Source of the DNA: an uncultured Fluviicola sp.
Lineage (GTDB): Bacteria > Bacteroidota > Bacteroidia > Flavobacteriales_D > Crocinitomicaceae
Length of the DNA stretch: 64,000 nt
Direction: 5' to 3'
Assembly (NCBI RefSeq): GCF_902168135.1
Contig: NZ_CABHOL010000054.1
Coordinates: 124,001 to 188,000 of the forward strand
Each line of letters starts with the position of its first letter. Positions within the stretch are counted from its first letter, which is position 1. A model generated the notes under the pieces. That model was given only the letters and a program-made list of their open reading frames with translations. It made no database searches and was not told the origin of the DNA. Below are positions 8,658 to 20,000 of this stretch, piece by piece. The translations under genes were made by a program, and so were the position numbers.

Positions 8658-10074
8658 ACTACTACTACTACTTTGTCTTTGTTTTTGCTGGGGAAGTATA
8701 TATGGACAACAAGTTCCGTTCTACAATCATTACCTGATAAATCCATTTGTCTATAATCCGGCTTCCACAGGGGCAAGTGATTATGTCAATGCGAGTTTCG
8801 TTCGCAATCAGCGTTATTCATCTTTTGGTTCTACAGCAGTAAATAATTACCTTACAGTTGAAGGCCCCATAGCGAAAGGAAATATGGGATTGGGACTAAT
8901 CGTTGCGCATCAGAACCAGGGAATTCAGCAGCAGTTAATGTCTAGCCTGAATTACAGCTATAAATTGAAAATCAATGAAAATAACAATATCCGTTTCGGA
9001 GTTTCCGCCGGTGTATTGGATAATCGCATTGATTATAACCAAATAAATGCCGAGGATATTGATGATCCTTATTTAACGGGATTGAGACCGACAGCACCTA
9101 CTTTCGATATGAATGTTGGGTTGATGTATAACTGGAAAGATTTGAGAATTGGTATTTCTGTTCCTCAGATTATCGGTGGAAAAGTCAAATATGCCCGCGA
9201 AAAAAGCCGTGGATATTACCAGTTGGAAAGACACTATATGATGTCGTTGGAATATGATTTCCACGTAACTGAAAAATTCATTATTCGTCCGAATGCTGTT
9301 GCGAGATACATGCCGAACGTTCCTTTTCAATACGACGGAACGGTAATGGCAATGTATAATGATGTGATCTGGGCTTCTGCGACCTATAAATCGGATTACG
9401 CAGTTCAATTTAATGCAGGGGTCCGTGTTTTTGATTTCCTGAGAGTGGGTTACAGCTATGAATTATTGATCGGTTCTATCAAGACATACAATACGGGAAT
9501 GAACCACGAATTATTCTTAGGGTTTTCCTTTAAAGGAAAGCGAGAGAAAGAAATTCAGGTAGTAGAAAAAGAAGTTCGTGTAACCGATGATTTGGCAGCA
9601 AAACAGCGTGATTCGGTTCAAAGATTAAAGGATGACCTGGAAAATCAGTTGAAACGTTTATTGGAAGAACGAGCTGAGAAGGACCGTTTGCAAAGAGAGA
9701 AGGATTCTTTGGCAAATTTGGCTAAGGTCGAAAAGCCTGTTCCTGTTGATACCGTAAAACCGAAGGTTGTTACCACTCCTGAAGTCATTCCGGTTGCAAA
9801 AGGGTATAGCTTCGTGAATCTGGATAAGAGCCAGTCTCCGGATGGATTCTATGTTATTACGGGAGTGTTTTCGAACAGGCAGAATGCGGATCAGATGCTT
9901 TCCAAAAACCTGAGTGAATATCCTGGGTCATACCTGGTTATTAATGAGTCAAATAATTACTACTATGTGGTTATCTTGTATTCATTGGATCAGGAATTGG
10001 CTTCGAAGACCTTTAATGACTACAAAGCAAAGAAGAAACAGAAAGTTTGGATTTTAAATTATTTGAAAAATTAA
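8650..10074 (+). CDS. PorP/SprF-family T9SS outer-membrane protein with C-terminal SPOR-like extension
   Basis: Outer-membrane protein of 474 aa. After a signal peptide (ending SIYGQ) comes the family signature QVPFYNHYLINPFVYNPA and a beta-rich barrel region to about residue 297 (GMNHELFLGFSFKG). A charged, probably coiled-coil linker follows (about 298-350, RLKDDLENQLKRLLEERAEK), then a Pro/Val stretch. The final part (about 380-474, SFVNLDKSQSPDGFYVITGV to WILNYLKN) resembles a SPOR domain. Classic PorP/SprF proteins are near 300-340 aa, so the extension is unusual. In known systems such proteins support export and surface attachment of type B cargo. Three type B cargo genes flank this one, so it is the likely partner. 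Confidence 0.85.
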   Translation: MNKLLLLLCLCFCWGSIYGQQVPFYNHYLINPFVYNPASTGASDYVNASFVRNQRYSSFGSTAVNNYLTVEGPIAKGNMGLGLIVAHQNQGIQQQLMSSLNYSYKLKINENNNIRFGVSAGVLDNRIDYNQINAEDIDDPYLTGLRPTAPTFDMNVGLMYNWKDLRIGISVPQIIGGKVKYAREKSRGYYQLERHYMMSLEYDFHVTEKFIIRPNAVARYMPNVPFQYDGTVMAMYNDVIWASATYKSDYAVQFNAGVRVFDFLRVGYSYELLIGSIKTYNTGMNHELFLGFSFKGKREKEIQVVEKEVRVTDDLAAKQRDSVQRLKDDLENQLKRLLEERAEKDRLQREKDSLANLAKVEKPVPVDTVKPKVVTTPEVIPVAKGYSFVNLDKSQSPDGFYVITGVFSNRQNADQMLSKNLSEYPGSYLVINESNNYYYVVILYSLDQELASKTFNDYKAKKKQKVWILNYLKN

Positions 10075-10101
10075 TTAGTAAATAAGGATTAGATTACGGC
10101 A

Positions 10102-10116
10102 AGAACAGCATGTTCT
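10102..10116. promoter_or_regulatory. small inverted repeat upstream of the first giant adhesin
   Basis: AGAACA and TGTTCT flank a 3-base centre, 22 bases before the ATG at 10138. It could be an operator or a short hairpin in the 63-bp gap. No other copy was noticed, so this is tentative. Confidence 0.3.
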
Positions 10117-10137
10117 AATTTATACCAAAAAACACCC

Positions 10138-13100
10138 ATGACTATGAAGATATCTACTGCTTTTAAATCAGTTAGCATTGTTTTTGCATGCTTACTCGCG
10201 GTTTTATTTGGACATTTTACCACGTATGGACAAATAACATTAACCCAATCTACTGCAAATGCTTATGTAGCAGCAATTTGTGGTCCGGGAATTACATTTT
10301 CAAATGTGACTCTTACCGGTGACGTCGGAGCTATTGCTCAGTTTGGAGGCGGTACATCTGCTGGTATCGGTGCATCGATGAATTCCGGTATCGTAATGAG
10401 TACCGGGTATGTGAATACTGCAAATGCACTTCAGGGAGGTCCCGGAACTTTTGTGTCTTCTGATAATAATGGAATAACTATTGCTGAATTAAATACCATT
10501 GCAGGTGCCACTGCCAGAGATGGTATTATTTTGGAGTTCGACTTTATTCCTATAACGAATAATATCAGTGTAAACTATGTGTTTGGATCGGAAGAATACA
10601 ACGAATTCGTTAATTCGGGGTATAACGATGCTTTCGCATTTTTCATCAGCGGTCCGGGAATTGGTACACCGACAAACATTGCAGTACTTCCTCCAACAAC
10701 CCCCGTTACAATTGATAATATCAATAGTTTTACAAATACAGGTTCTTATCGGAATAATGAAACATTGAACAACAATAACGTTATGGATGGTTATACTGTT
10801 CAATTAACAGCTTCGCGTGCTGTGCAAGCTTGTCAAACCTACCATATTCGTTTGATGATTGCAGACGGGGGCGACCAAGTTTATGATTCCTGGGTATTTA
10901 TTCAGGAAAACGGATTATTTGCTGTAGGTAATCCGCCTGTTTCATCTGTTACATCAAGTGGAGCAGGACCAGGTATTTTTCCGGAAGGTTGTAATAACAA
11001 TACAATGACTTTCTCAATACCTGCAGCACAGGCAGCAAACTTTTCTTTCAATGTGACATGGACAGGTACCGCAACTTCGGGGGTTGACTACGCAGCATTA
11101 CCGACTACGATAACTATTCCTGCCGGCCAGACTTCTGTTACAATCCCTGTGAATGTTACCCTGGATGGTATTGCTGAAGGAACAGAAACATTGATCTGTA
11201 ATTATCCGGAAACGGTATGTATTCCCGGTGCAGCAATTGTAAATATTATTGATGGCAATCCATTGACAACCGTTGCCAGTGCAGATGCATTGATATGTAC
11301 AGCCGGTGGAAGTGTACCGATTTCGGCAACATCCTCAGGTGGAACAGGTACTGTAACCCTTACCTGGAATAATGGAGCAGGAACAGGGACCCCTGTAACA
11401 GTTGCCCCAGCTACTACTACAACGTATACGGTTACAGCAACCGATCAATGTGGAAATACGGCAACAGATCAGGTAATTGTTACAAACGGAACACTAGCAG
11501 CTCCAACAGTGACACCAACTGCCGAATCATGCGCAAATTATAATAATGGTTCTGTAATTATCAACAACCCCGCAGGTAATGGGCCGTATACGGTAAGTAT
11601 TTCAGGACCGGCAACCGGATCTGTCGTCGAAGCAAATACTGCCGGCGCTACGGCCAATTTTACAAATCTTCCTGATGGTAATTACAATTATATCGTCACC
11701 GGTGCAAACGGATGTACAAGAACAGGTACCTTTACTATTGGAGTTGGACCTGTGTGTTGTGGAGTAACTGTTGCTGCGTCAAATGTAATTTGTGGAGGTA
11801 CAACCACCGGTTCAGCCACCGCTACACCAACAGGTTTAGCACCGTTTAGTTATTCCTGGACAGGCGGACAAACTTCCCAAACGGCATCCAGCCTTGGGGC
11901 CGGTTCTTATACAGTTACAATGACCGACAACTCGGGCTGTGTTGCCACAGCAAACGTTGTGATTACCCAGCCTGCTGCTTTAAGCGGTACACTGACACCA
12001 GTCAATGTTACTTGTAACGGTGCCTGCAACGGAACAATCACGGTAGCGGCATCGGGCGGTACACCGCCTTATCAGTACAGCATTAATGGCGGTCCTTTCC
12101 AGGCTTCCAATACCTTTACGGGATTATGTAACGGAACGTATGCAGTGACTATCAGAGATGCGAACAACTGTACGATTCTCCTGAACCAGAATATTACCCA
12201 GCCTGCAGTATTGAACCTAACACAGAGTGCTATTACTCCGGCAACCTGTGGAGCAAATAACGGATCTGTAACGGTTGCACCAACCGGAGGTACAGCACCA
12301 TATACTTATACTATTGATGGAGGAGCCAGCCAGGCAGGTGCTACTTTCAACGGATTGACAGCGGGAACGCATAACGTTGTAGTTACGGACAACAACGGTT
12401 GTACCAAGAACTTATCCATTACGATCACTTCTTCGAACTCACCTGTTGCCTCGATCCAGAGCCAGAACAATGTAAGTTGTTTCGGTGGTGTGAACGGATC
12501 TGTGATTATCGGTGTTGCAGGAGGTTCATCACCGTTTACTTATTCCTTAAACGGCGGACCAGCCCAGGCCTCAAATACATTTACGAACCTTACAGCAGGT
12601 ACTTATACCGGAACAGTTACGGATGCTAACGGCTGTTCGGGAACGGTTACCATTACCATTACAAGCCCTCCTCAGCTGACTTTTACAACAACAGCTACAG
12701 CCGCTTCGTGTAACGGAGTATGTGACGGGCAAATCCAGATCACAGCATCAGGAGGAACAGCACCTTACCAGTATTCATCCAATAACGGGATTACTTATGC
12801 GCTTGCCAACCCAATAACAGGTTTGTGTGCAGGAGTTATTAACGTGGTGGTGAAAGATGCCAACGGGTGTTTGACCAACTCGGATGTTACAATCACACAG
12901 CCGGCACCGGTATCAGCAACTTTTGTTAAAACCGATCCGATCTGTAACGGAGCCTGCGATGGTACGATTACCGTCACAGCATCAGGCGGAACACCTTTAT
13001 ACCAATACTCATTGAACGGCGGTGCTTTGCAGCCTGGAAATACAATTACAGGAGCGTGCGGAGGAAATAACACGATCCTTATCCAGGATGCCCAAGGATG

Positions 13101-16100
13101 CCAGTTTACTTCGGTACAAAACCTGGTGGATCCTCCGGGATTCGGAATTGATACAACAGTTGTGGTAGAATCCAACTGTGGATTTAACAACGGGGAAATT
13201 ACAGTAGTAGCTAACGGAACCAACGGTCCTTTCACTTACTCAATGGACGGCGGTCCTTTCCAGTCGAATGGTACTTGGACCAACCTTTACGGAGGTGCTT
13301 ATGAGATCACAGCAGTCGATGCCCTTGGGTGTTCCGAGTCAGTATTCTTCGGGATCAATGATATTGAGATGCAGGGTATTGTCTTAATCCAGACTGATGC
13401 GAACTGTTTTGGTGTACCGGATGGAACTATCGAGGTAACAAACGTAAGCGGAGCGCTTCCGATTACCTATGAATTAGACAACTCAGGAGCAACACAGTTC
13501 AGCGGATTCTTCCCGAGCCTTGCATTTGGTTCCCACGTAGTAACAATTTCAGATGCAGGTAACTGTGTTTTTACAATCCCATTCATAACCGATGAACCGG
13601 CCGAGATCCAGTTTGATACCGATCTTACCAATATCAGCTGTAACGGCGGGAACAGCGGAGAAATAGAGTTTATCAATGTAACCGGGGGAACGGGTGCGTA
13701 CCAATACAGTATTGATAACGGGGCCACTTTCCAAACAGGAACAACCTTTACAGGACTTGCAGCGGGTACTTATGAATTGGCTGTAACGGATGTGAACGGA
13801 TGTATGGTAAATGCAACAGTTACACTTACCCAGGCTCCTGCATTGGCAATGGCAACAACGATCTTTGATCTGGCTTGTTTTAATGACGCATCGGGAGGTA
13901 TCCAGATCGGAGCTACCGGAGGAACAGGAGCTTACCAGTACAGTATTGACAATGGGGCGACCTTCTCTCCAATTGAATCATTCTTTAACCTGGATGCAGG
14001 AACTTACGACTTAATTACCCAGGATGCAGCCGGATGCCAGATTACAGGCACAGCAACGGTAAACGAGCCATCACAGCTGACAGCAACCTATACACCGGCC
14101 AATGCGCAGTGTTTTGATGCTTGTGACGGAGAAATCGTTGTTGCAGCATCAGGCGGGACTGCACCCTATGTCTACAGTCCTGACAACGGGTTGAACTATT
14201 ATGTATCACCGACCCTTCAGGGCTTGTGTGCCGGTAATATAGACCTTCAGGTTAAGGATGACAATGGTTGTTTCATCACCGCAGTTCAGGTTATCGGCCA
14301 GCCAAGCCAGGTTACATTGAATGCAGTACCAACGGATGAGACCTGTGCAGCTTCTAACGGTCAGATCGTGATCACGGGATCAGGCGGAACCGGAGCATAT
14401 ACTTACAGTATCGACAACGGAGCCACTTACAGCGGAATAGCTACTTATACGGGTTTACCTGCAGGAGCTTACGATGTATTTATCCAGGATGCTAACAACT
14501 GTCTGGCAAGTACATCCGTTTCGATTTCGAACCAGGCATCACCGATTATCATCGGAGCTGCAGTTCAGAATGTGACATGTAACGCGGCATGTGACGGTCA
14601 GCTTCAGGTGACGGTATCCGGCGGAACGGGAGCGATCAGTTATTCAATCGGAACGCCTCAGGCAGGATCGCTGATTACGAATATTTGTGCAGGCACTTAC
14701 ACCTTAACGATTACGGATGCAAACGGTTGTACGGATACAGATCCAGTTACGGTAACAGAACCGGCACCACTTACAGCTATCGTTACTCCAACGGCACTGA
14801 CATGTTTCAACAACAACACCGGAGAGATTACTTTCAATGCATCCGGCGGAACAGCACCTTACAGTTATAGTACAGATAATGGGGCGTCGTTCAATAACCA
14901 AACTAACGTTCAGCTGTTGAATGCAGGTAATTACAATACAGTTGTGCAAGATGCTCATGGATGTATAATAAATACAATAATTACAGTAACCGAACCGGCT
15001 CAATTAGTTGTTCAGAATATTGCAACGAATGATGCGAGCTGTTTTGGATTGTGTGATGGAGATGCAACTGCAACTGCGGGAGGAGGTACAATTCCTTATG
15101 ATTATACCTGGTCGAATGGAACTGCTGGGCAAAATACAACGAATGGATTATGTGTAGGTTCCTACGATGTTACGGTTGAAGATGCGAACGGATGTACAGC
15201 TATTCAAAATTTTAGTATCACAGAACCGCCATTATTGGTGATTACAAGTACTGATGTTACTGATGCTTTGTGTAACACGAGTTGCGATGGTATTGCCACA
15301 ATTAATTCTCCGTTTGCGGTTAGTTACAGTATCGATAATGGGGTGACTTTCCAGCCATCAAATACATTCAATGGCCTTTGTGCCGGTACATACAATGTCC
15401 AGGTACAAGATGCGGCCGGTTGTTCCCAGTCAGGGACAGTAACAATAGGTGAGCCGCAACCATTGGTTCAGGGAGCTATTCCGGAAGACGGATTACTGAT
15501 TTGTTATAACGGTAACGGGACTATTTCAGCTAATGCAACGGGAGGAACAGCACCTTACTACTTTGTATGGAATACAGGTGATACAACTCAATACCTGAAT
15601 GTGAACTTAACTGCTCCGGCAACATTTACATGTACCGTTTATGATCAGAATGGATGTGTAGCTGCAAACGTAATGAGCGCTGATGTGGGAATTATACCAT
15701 TGTTTTCCGCCTCAGTAACAACGCCTCTGACTGTTTGTCCGGGTGACACAATTACTTTTACAGCTTCAGGTTCGGATGGTTTACCGGGAGCAGGAGGATT
15801 CCCTTACGTTTATCAATGGTTCTCGTCTCCGGATTTTACACCTATCGATTTGGGGGAAACATATACGTTCGCACCTTCAGGAACTGATACACTTATTTTG
15901 GTGGCTCATGACGAATGTTTTACTTATGATACATTAACCGCAGTTGTAAATGTGCTGCCGTTACCGAATGCAGTGTTTACATTAGATCCTGCATCAGGAT
16001 GTTCTCCTTTACCTGTTGAATTCAGCTTTCAGCAAGGTTCCGCCGGTTTGATAGCGGGGGCAAATTGGGACTTCGGTGATGGTTCAACCGAAAGTGGAAC

Positions 16101-16758
16101 ATCAGCTTCGATTTTTCATACATATGATTCTGTTGGGTGCTATGATGTGTCAGTTGAAATCACAACTATTGATGGATGTACAGTTGATACAACAATGCTT
16201 AATGTAGCTTGCGTGTTCCCGGATCCTATTGCGGACTTTACCTGGTCGCCGGTACCGCCTACAACAGTTAGTTCTACGGTACACTTTTATGATAATTCGG
16301 AGAATGCGTCCGAATATGAGTGGGATTTCGGAGCTTACGGGTCTTCAACGCTTGAAAATCCAATAGTGAGCTACGGTGATGTTGAAGCAGGCAGCTACCA
16401 GGTTTGTTTGATGGTTACTTCACCGGAAGGATGTGTAAATGAGATTTGTAAACCAATCGTATTTATTGAAGAATTCCTGATATTCGTACCGAATACATTT
16501 ACTCCGGACGGAGATGAGTTCAACAATATCTTCAAACCGGTTATTCCCACTGGAATGGTTCTGGATGACTATACTTTTATAATCTATAACAGATGGGGTG
16601 AAGTATTATTCGAATCACACGATATACAATTCGGATGGGATGGTACATACCATGATGCTTTGGTAAAAGAAGGGGTTTATACCTGGACAATTGTTGCTAA
16701 AGGCGGAGATGATAAAAAGATGCGCAAGTTCGAAGGCCATGTAAATATGCTGAGATAG
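10138..16758 (+). CDS. giant SprB-repeat adhesin with choice-of-anchor L domain and type B sorting domain
   Basis: Predicted T9SS-exported cell-surface protein of 2206 aa; a second possible start is the ATG at 10144. After the signal peptide (ending TTYGQ) comes a choice-of-anchor L domain (about 30-260, with YVFGSEEYNEFVNSGYNDAF). A Calx-beta-like segment follows (about 275-380). Some 17-18 SprB-type units then run to about residue 1840, each with C...G.I.V..SGGT.PY.YS and a DANGC end. PKD-like domains (WDFGDGSTESG, YEWDFGAYG) lead to a type B domain (FVPNTFTPDGDEFNNIFKPV, YNRWGEVLFES, GWDGTYHDALVKEGVYTW). SprB in Flavobacterium is a mobile gliding adhesin. A similar adhesion or motility role is inferred here. 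Residues about 555-1583 are encoded by a tract shared with the 17033 gene. Confidence 0.87.
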   Translation: MTMKISTAFKSVSIVFACLLAVLFGHFTTYGQITLTQSTANAYVAAICGPGITFSNVTLTGDVGAIAQFGGGTSAGIGASMNSGIVMSTGYVNTANALQGGPGTFVSSDNNGITIAELNTIAGATARDGIILEFDFIPITNNISVNYVFGSEEYNEFVNSGYNDAFAFFISGPGIGTPTNIAVLPPTTPVTIDNINSFTNTGSYRNNETLNNNNVMDGYTVQLTASRAVQACQTYHIRLMIADGGDQVYDSWVFIQENGLFAVGNPPVSSVTSSGAGPGIFPEGCNNNTMTFSIPAAQAANFSFNVTWTGTATSGVDYAALPTTITIPAGQTSVTIPVNVTLDGIAEGTETLICNYPETVCIPGAAIVNIIDGNPLTTVASADALICTAGGSVPISATSSGGTGTVTLTWNNGAGTGTPVTVAPATTTTYTVTATDQCGNTATDQVIVTNGTLAAPTVTPTAESCANYNNGSVIINNPAGNGPYTVSISGPATGSVVEANTAGATANFTNLPDGNYNYIVTGANGCTRTGTFTIGVGPVCCGVTVAASNVICGGTTTGSATATPTGLAPFSYSWTGGQTSQTASSLGAGSYTVTMTDNSGCVATANVVITQPAALSGTLTPVNVTCNGACNGTITVAASGGTPPYQYSINGGPFQASNTFTGLCNGTYAVTIRDANNCTILLNQNITQPAVLNLTQSAITPATCGANNGSVTVAPTGGTAPYTYTIDGGASQAGATFNGLTAGTHNVVVTDNNGCTKNLSITITSSNSPVASIQSQNNVSCFGGVNGSVIIGVAGGSSPFTYSLNGGPAQASNTFTNLTAGTYTGTVTDANGCSGTVTITITSPPQLTFTTTATAASCNGVCDGQIQITASGGTAPYQYSSNNGITYALANPITGLCAGVINVVVKDANGCLTNSDVTITQPAPVSATFVKTDPICNGACDGTITVTASGGTPLYQYSLNGGALQPGNTITGACGGNNTILIQDAQGCQFTSVQNLVDPPGFGIDTTVVVESNCGFNNGEITVVANGTNGPFTYSMDGGPFQSNGTWTNLYGGAYEITAVDALGCSESVFFGINDIEMQGIVLIQTDANCFGVPDGTIEVTNVSGALPITYELDNSGATQFSGFFPSLAFGSHVVTISDAGNCVFTIPFITDEPAEIQFDTDLTNISCNGGNSGEIEFINVTGGTGAYQYSIDNGATFQTGTTFTGLAAGTYELAVTDVNGCMVNATVTLTQAPALAMATTIFDLACFNDASGGIQIGATGGTGAYQYSIDNGATFSPIESFFNLDAGTYDLITQDAAGCQITGTATVNEPSQLTATYTPANAQCFDACDGEIVVAASGGTAPYVYSPDNGLNYYVSPTLQGLCAGNIDLQVKDDNGCFITAVQVIGQPSQVTLNAVPTDETCAASNGQIVITGSGGTGAYTYSIDNGATYSGIATYTGLPAGAYDVFIQDANNCLASTSVSISNQASPIIIGAAVQNVTCNAACDGQLQVTVSGGTGAISYSIGTPQAGSLITNICAGTYTLTITDANGCTDTDPVTVTEPAPLTAIVTPTALTCFNNNTGEITFNASGGTAPYSYSTDNGASFNNQTNVQLLNAGNYNTVVQDAHGCIINTIITVTEPAQLVVQNIATNDASCFGLCDGDATATAGGGTIPYDYTWSNGTAGQNTTNGLCVGSYDVTVEDANGCTAIQNFSITEPPLLVITSTDVTDALCNTSCDGIATINSPFAVSYSIDNGVTFQPSNTFNGLCAGTYNVQVQDAAGCSQSGTVTIGEPQPLVQGAIPEDGLLICYNGNGTISANATGGTAPYYFVWNTGDTTQYLNVNLTAPATFTCTVYDQNGCVAANVMSADVGIIPLFSASVTTPLTVCPGDTITFTASGSDGLPGAGGFPYVYQWFSSPDFTPIDLGETYTFAPSGTDTLILVAHDECFTYDTLTAVVNVLPLPNAVFTLDPASGCSPLPVEFSFQQGSAGLIAGANWDFGDGSTESGTSASIFHTYDSVGCYDVSVEITTIDGCTVDTTMLNVACVFPDPIADFTWSPVPPTTVSSTVHFYDNSENASEYEWDFGAYGSSTLENPIVSYGDVEAGSYQVCLMVTSPEGCVNEICKPIVFIEEFLIFVPNTFTPDGDEFNNIFKPVIPTGMVLDDYTFIIYNRWGEVLFESHDIQFGWDGTYHDALVKEGVYTWTIVAKGGDDKKMRKFEGHVNMLR
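11801..14888 (+). repeat. 3088-bp near-identical tract, copy 1
   Basis: This stretch matches 18324-21411 at a constant offset of 6523 bases with no gaps. Only two differences were noticed by eye, at 11868 and 11919, both at third codon positions and silent. It encodes SprB units 1 to 14 in part. Flanking sequence is collinear at the same offset but clearly divergent, so the edges are sharp. Confidence 0.9.
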
Positions 16759-16833
16759 AAGTTCCAAAAGGTATTTTGCTTGCGATACTCATTTTGGTAA
16801 AAGGATTTAGTAAAATATAATTAACTAATTAAG

Positions 16834-16861
16834 AGGCGTTTTAGAAAGTTCTAAAACGCCT
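16834..16861 (+). terminator. rho-independent terminator after the first giant adhesin
   Basis: A 13-bp perfect stem (AGGCGTTTTAGAA with TTCTAAAACGCCT), with only AG between the arms, runs into a T tract at 16861-16867. It lies about 75 bases after the stop at 16758 and separates the two giant adhesin transcripts. Confidence 0.85.
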
Positions 16862-16920
16862 TTTTTTATGCGTTTAAATCCTAATGAATATTCGTGTCGT
16901 ATTTAGTTATGAAATCCAAC

Positions 16921-16969
16921 AATTATTTATATAATTGTAGAGCCTCAGCTTGAAATTATATAAATAATT
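16921..16969 (+). promoter_or_regulatory. 16-bp perfect inverted repeat in the leader of the second giant adhesin
   Basis: AATTATTTATATAATT at 16921-16936 is the exact reverse complement of 16954-16969, with a 17-base loop. It is 63 bases before the ATG at 17033 and after the upstream terminator. There is no T tract, so an RNA leader hairpin or protein-binding site is more likely than termination. The first adhesin gene lacks an equivalent. Confidence 0.55.
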
Positions 16970-17032
16970 AACAACTTAAGGCAACCCTTTATGAAAACTA
17001 CAGTCAATACATTGAACTAGAACTCTATAACT

Positions 17033-20000
17033 ATGAAAAGAACTACTACTTTCAGATCAATCTGCAGTTTACTGCTGTTATTGTTCACTTTGGGGTTTTC
17101 AACAGTATCCATTGCTCAATTTCCGGGATGTCCGGCAATCAATGCTGGTCCTGATCAAACACTTCCTTGTTCTACACCATGTACGAACTTAACTGCAACT
17201 CCATTTGCTACGGGTGCAACAACAACCTATTCGGTAAGTTCCATTCCTCATACACCGCCAATTGCTTATAATCAAGCGGGGGGAACAGCTGTTTCGGTTG
17301 GAACGGATGACGTTTGGTCAAACCCGATTTCTTTACCGTTTAACTTTTGTTACTATGGAACGAACTATACGACAATTAATGTTGGTTCGAATGGTACCAT
17401 TCAATTCGGTGGAGGTACGGCAGGAGGATCCTTTAACCCTTGGTCATTTACTGCAAGCTGCCCAAGTACAGCTTTAAGTGCCGCCGGTGATGTTTTTGGA
17501 GTTTACCATGATATCGATCCATCATATGGAGGAACTGTGAAATGGTACTTATTAGGAACAGCTCCATGTCGAATTTTTGCGGTAGCTTTTAATAATCTTC
17601 CTCATTTCTCAGGCAGTTGTAATACCAGCCAGTTTTCAACAACGATGATGGTATTGTATGAAACTACGAATGTGATCGATATTTATGTTCAGGAGAAAGA
17701 TATTTGTACTGGCTGGAATGGTGGTCGGGCAATTATTGGTATTCAAAACCCTGCAGGTACTGCGGGAATTGCTGCGCCAGGTAGAAATGCAGGTGCAAAC
17801 TGGACCGTGTCAACTCCTGAAGGATGGAGATTTACCCCTACAGGGACACCTAATTACTCGGTGGCCTGGTTCCAGGGGGCAACTCAAATCGGTACAGGAA
17901 ATACCATCAACGTTTGTCCGACAGGAACAACAACTTATACTTCAGTAGTTACTTATAATCGATGTGACGGAACTACTGTTACGGCAAATGATGCTGTAAC
18001 GGTTAACTTCTCGAATTTAACTCCACCGACTGTTACACCAACTGCCGAATCATGTGCAAACTATAATAATGGTTCTGTAATTATTAATAACCCGGCCGGT
18101 GCCGGGCCTTATACCGTCAATATATCCGGACCCGCAACCGGGTCTGTCGTCGAAGCAAATACTGCGGGCGCTACCGCCAATTTTACGAATTTGCCCGATG
18201 GAAATTATAGTTATACAGTCACCGGTGCAAATGGCTGTACAGCCAGTGGAACGTTTACGATTGCACCTGGACCCGTTTGTTGTAGTGTTACAGCTGCAGG
18301 ATCCAACGTTGCCTGTAACGGAGCAACCACCGGTTCAGCCACCGCTACACCAACAGGTTTAGCACCGTTTAGTTATTCCTGGACAGGCGGGCAAACTTCC
18401 CAAACGGCATCCAGCCTTGGGGCCGGTTCTTATACAGTTACGATGACCGACAACTCGGGCTGTGTTGCCACAGCAAACGTTGTGATTACCCAGCCTGCTG
18501 CTTTAAGCGGTACACTGACACCAGTCAATGTTACTTGTAACGGTGCCTGCAACGGAACAATCACGGTAGCGGCATCGGGCGGTACACCGCCTTATCAGTA
18601 CAGCATTAATGGCGGTCCTTTCCAGGCTTCCAATACCTTTACGGGATTATGTAACGGAACGTATGCAGTGACTATCAGAGATGCGAACAACTGTACGATT
18701 CTCCTGAACCAGAATATTACCCAGCCTGCAGTATTGAACCTAACACAGAGTGCTATTACTCCGGCAACCTGTGGAGCAAATAACGGATCTGTAACGGTTG
18801 CACCAACCGGAGGTACAGCACCATATACTTATACTATTGATGGAGGAGCCAGCCAGGCAGGTGCTACTTTCAACGGATTGACAGCGGGAACGCATAACGT
18901 TGTAGTTACGGACAACAACGGTTGTACCAAGAACTTATCCATTACGATCACTTCTTCGAACTCACCTGTTGCCTCGATCCAGAGCCAGAACAATGTAAGT
19001 TGTTTCGGTGGTGTGAACGGATCTGTGATTATCGGTGTTGCAGGAGGTTCATCACCGTTTACTTATTCCTTAAACGGCGGACCAGCCCAGGCCTCAAATA
19101 CATTTACGAACCTTACAGCAGGTACTTATACCGGAACAGTTACGGATGCTAACGGCTGTTCGGGAACGGTTACCATTACCATTACAAGCCCTCCTCAGCT
19201 GACTTTTACAACAACAGCTACAGCCGCTTCGTGTAACGGAGTATGTGACGGGCAAATCCAGATCACAGCATCAGGAGGAACAGCACCTTACCAGTATTCA
19301 TCCAATAACGGGATTACTTATGCGCTTGCCAACCCAATAACAGGTTTGTGTGCAGGAGTTATTAACGTGGTGGTGAAAGATGCCAACGGGTGTTTGACCA
19401 ACTCGGATGTTACAATCACACAGCCGGCACCGGTATCAGCAACTTTTGTTAAAACCGATCCGATCTGTAACGGAGCCTGCGATGGTACGATTACCGTCAC
19501 AGCATCAGGCGGAACACCTTTATACCAATACTCATTGAACGGCGGTGCTTTGCAGCCTGGAAATACAATTACAGGAGCGTGCGGAGGAAATAACACGATC
19601 CTTATCCAGGATGCCCAAGGATGCCAGTTTACTTCGGTACAAAACCTGGTGGATCCTCCGGGATTCGGAATTGATACAACAGTTGTGGTAGAATCCAACT
19701 GTGGATTTAACAACGGGGAAATTACAGTAGTAGCTAACGGAACCAACGGTCCTTTCACTTACTCAATGGACGGCGGTCCTTTCCAGTCGAATGGTACTTG
19801 GACCAACCTTTACGGAGGTGCTTATGAGATCACAGCAGTCGATGCCCTTGGGTGTTCCGAGTCAGTATTCTTCGGGATCAATGATATTGAGATGCAGGGT
19901 ATTGTCTTAATCCAGACTGATGCGAACTGTTTTGGTGTACCGGATGGAACTATCGAGGTAACAAACGTAAGCGGAGCGCTTCCGATTACCTATGAATTAG

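Noticed and set aside
12795-13235. 146-aa minus-strand frame, repeated identically at 19318-19758
   Set aside because: Its exact repetition only reflects the duplicated 3.1-kb tract of the adhesin genes and is not evidence for coding.
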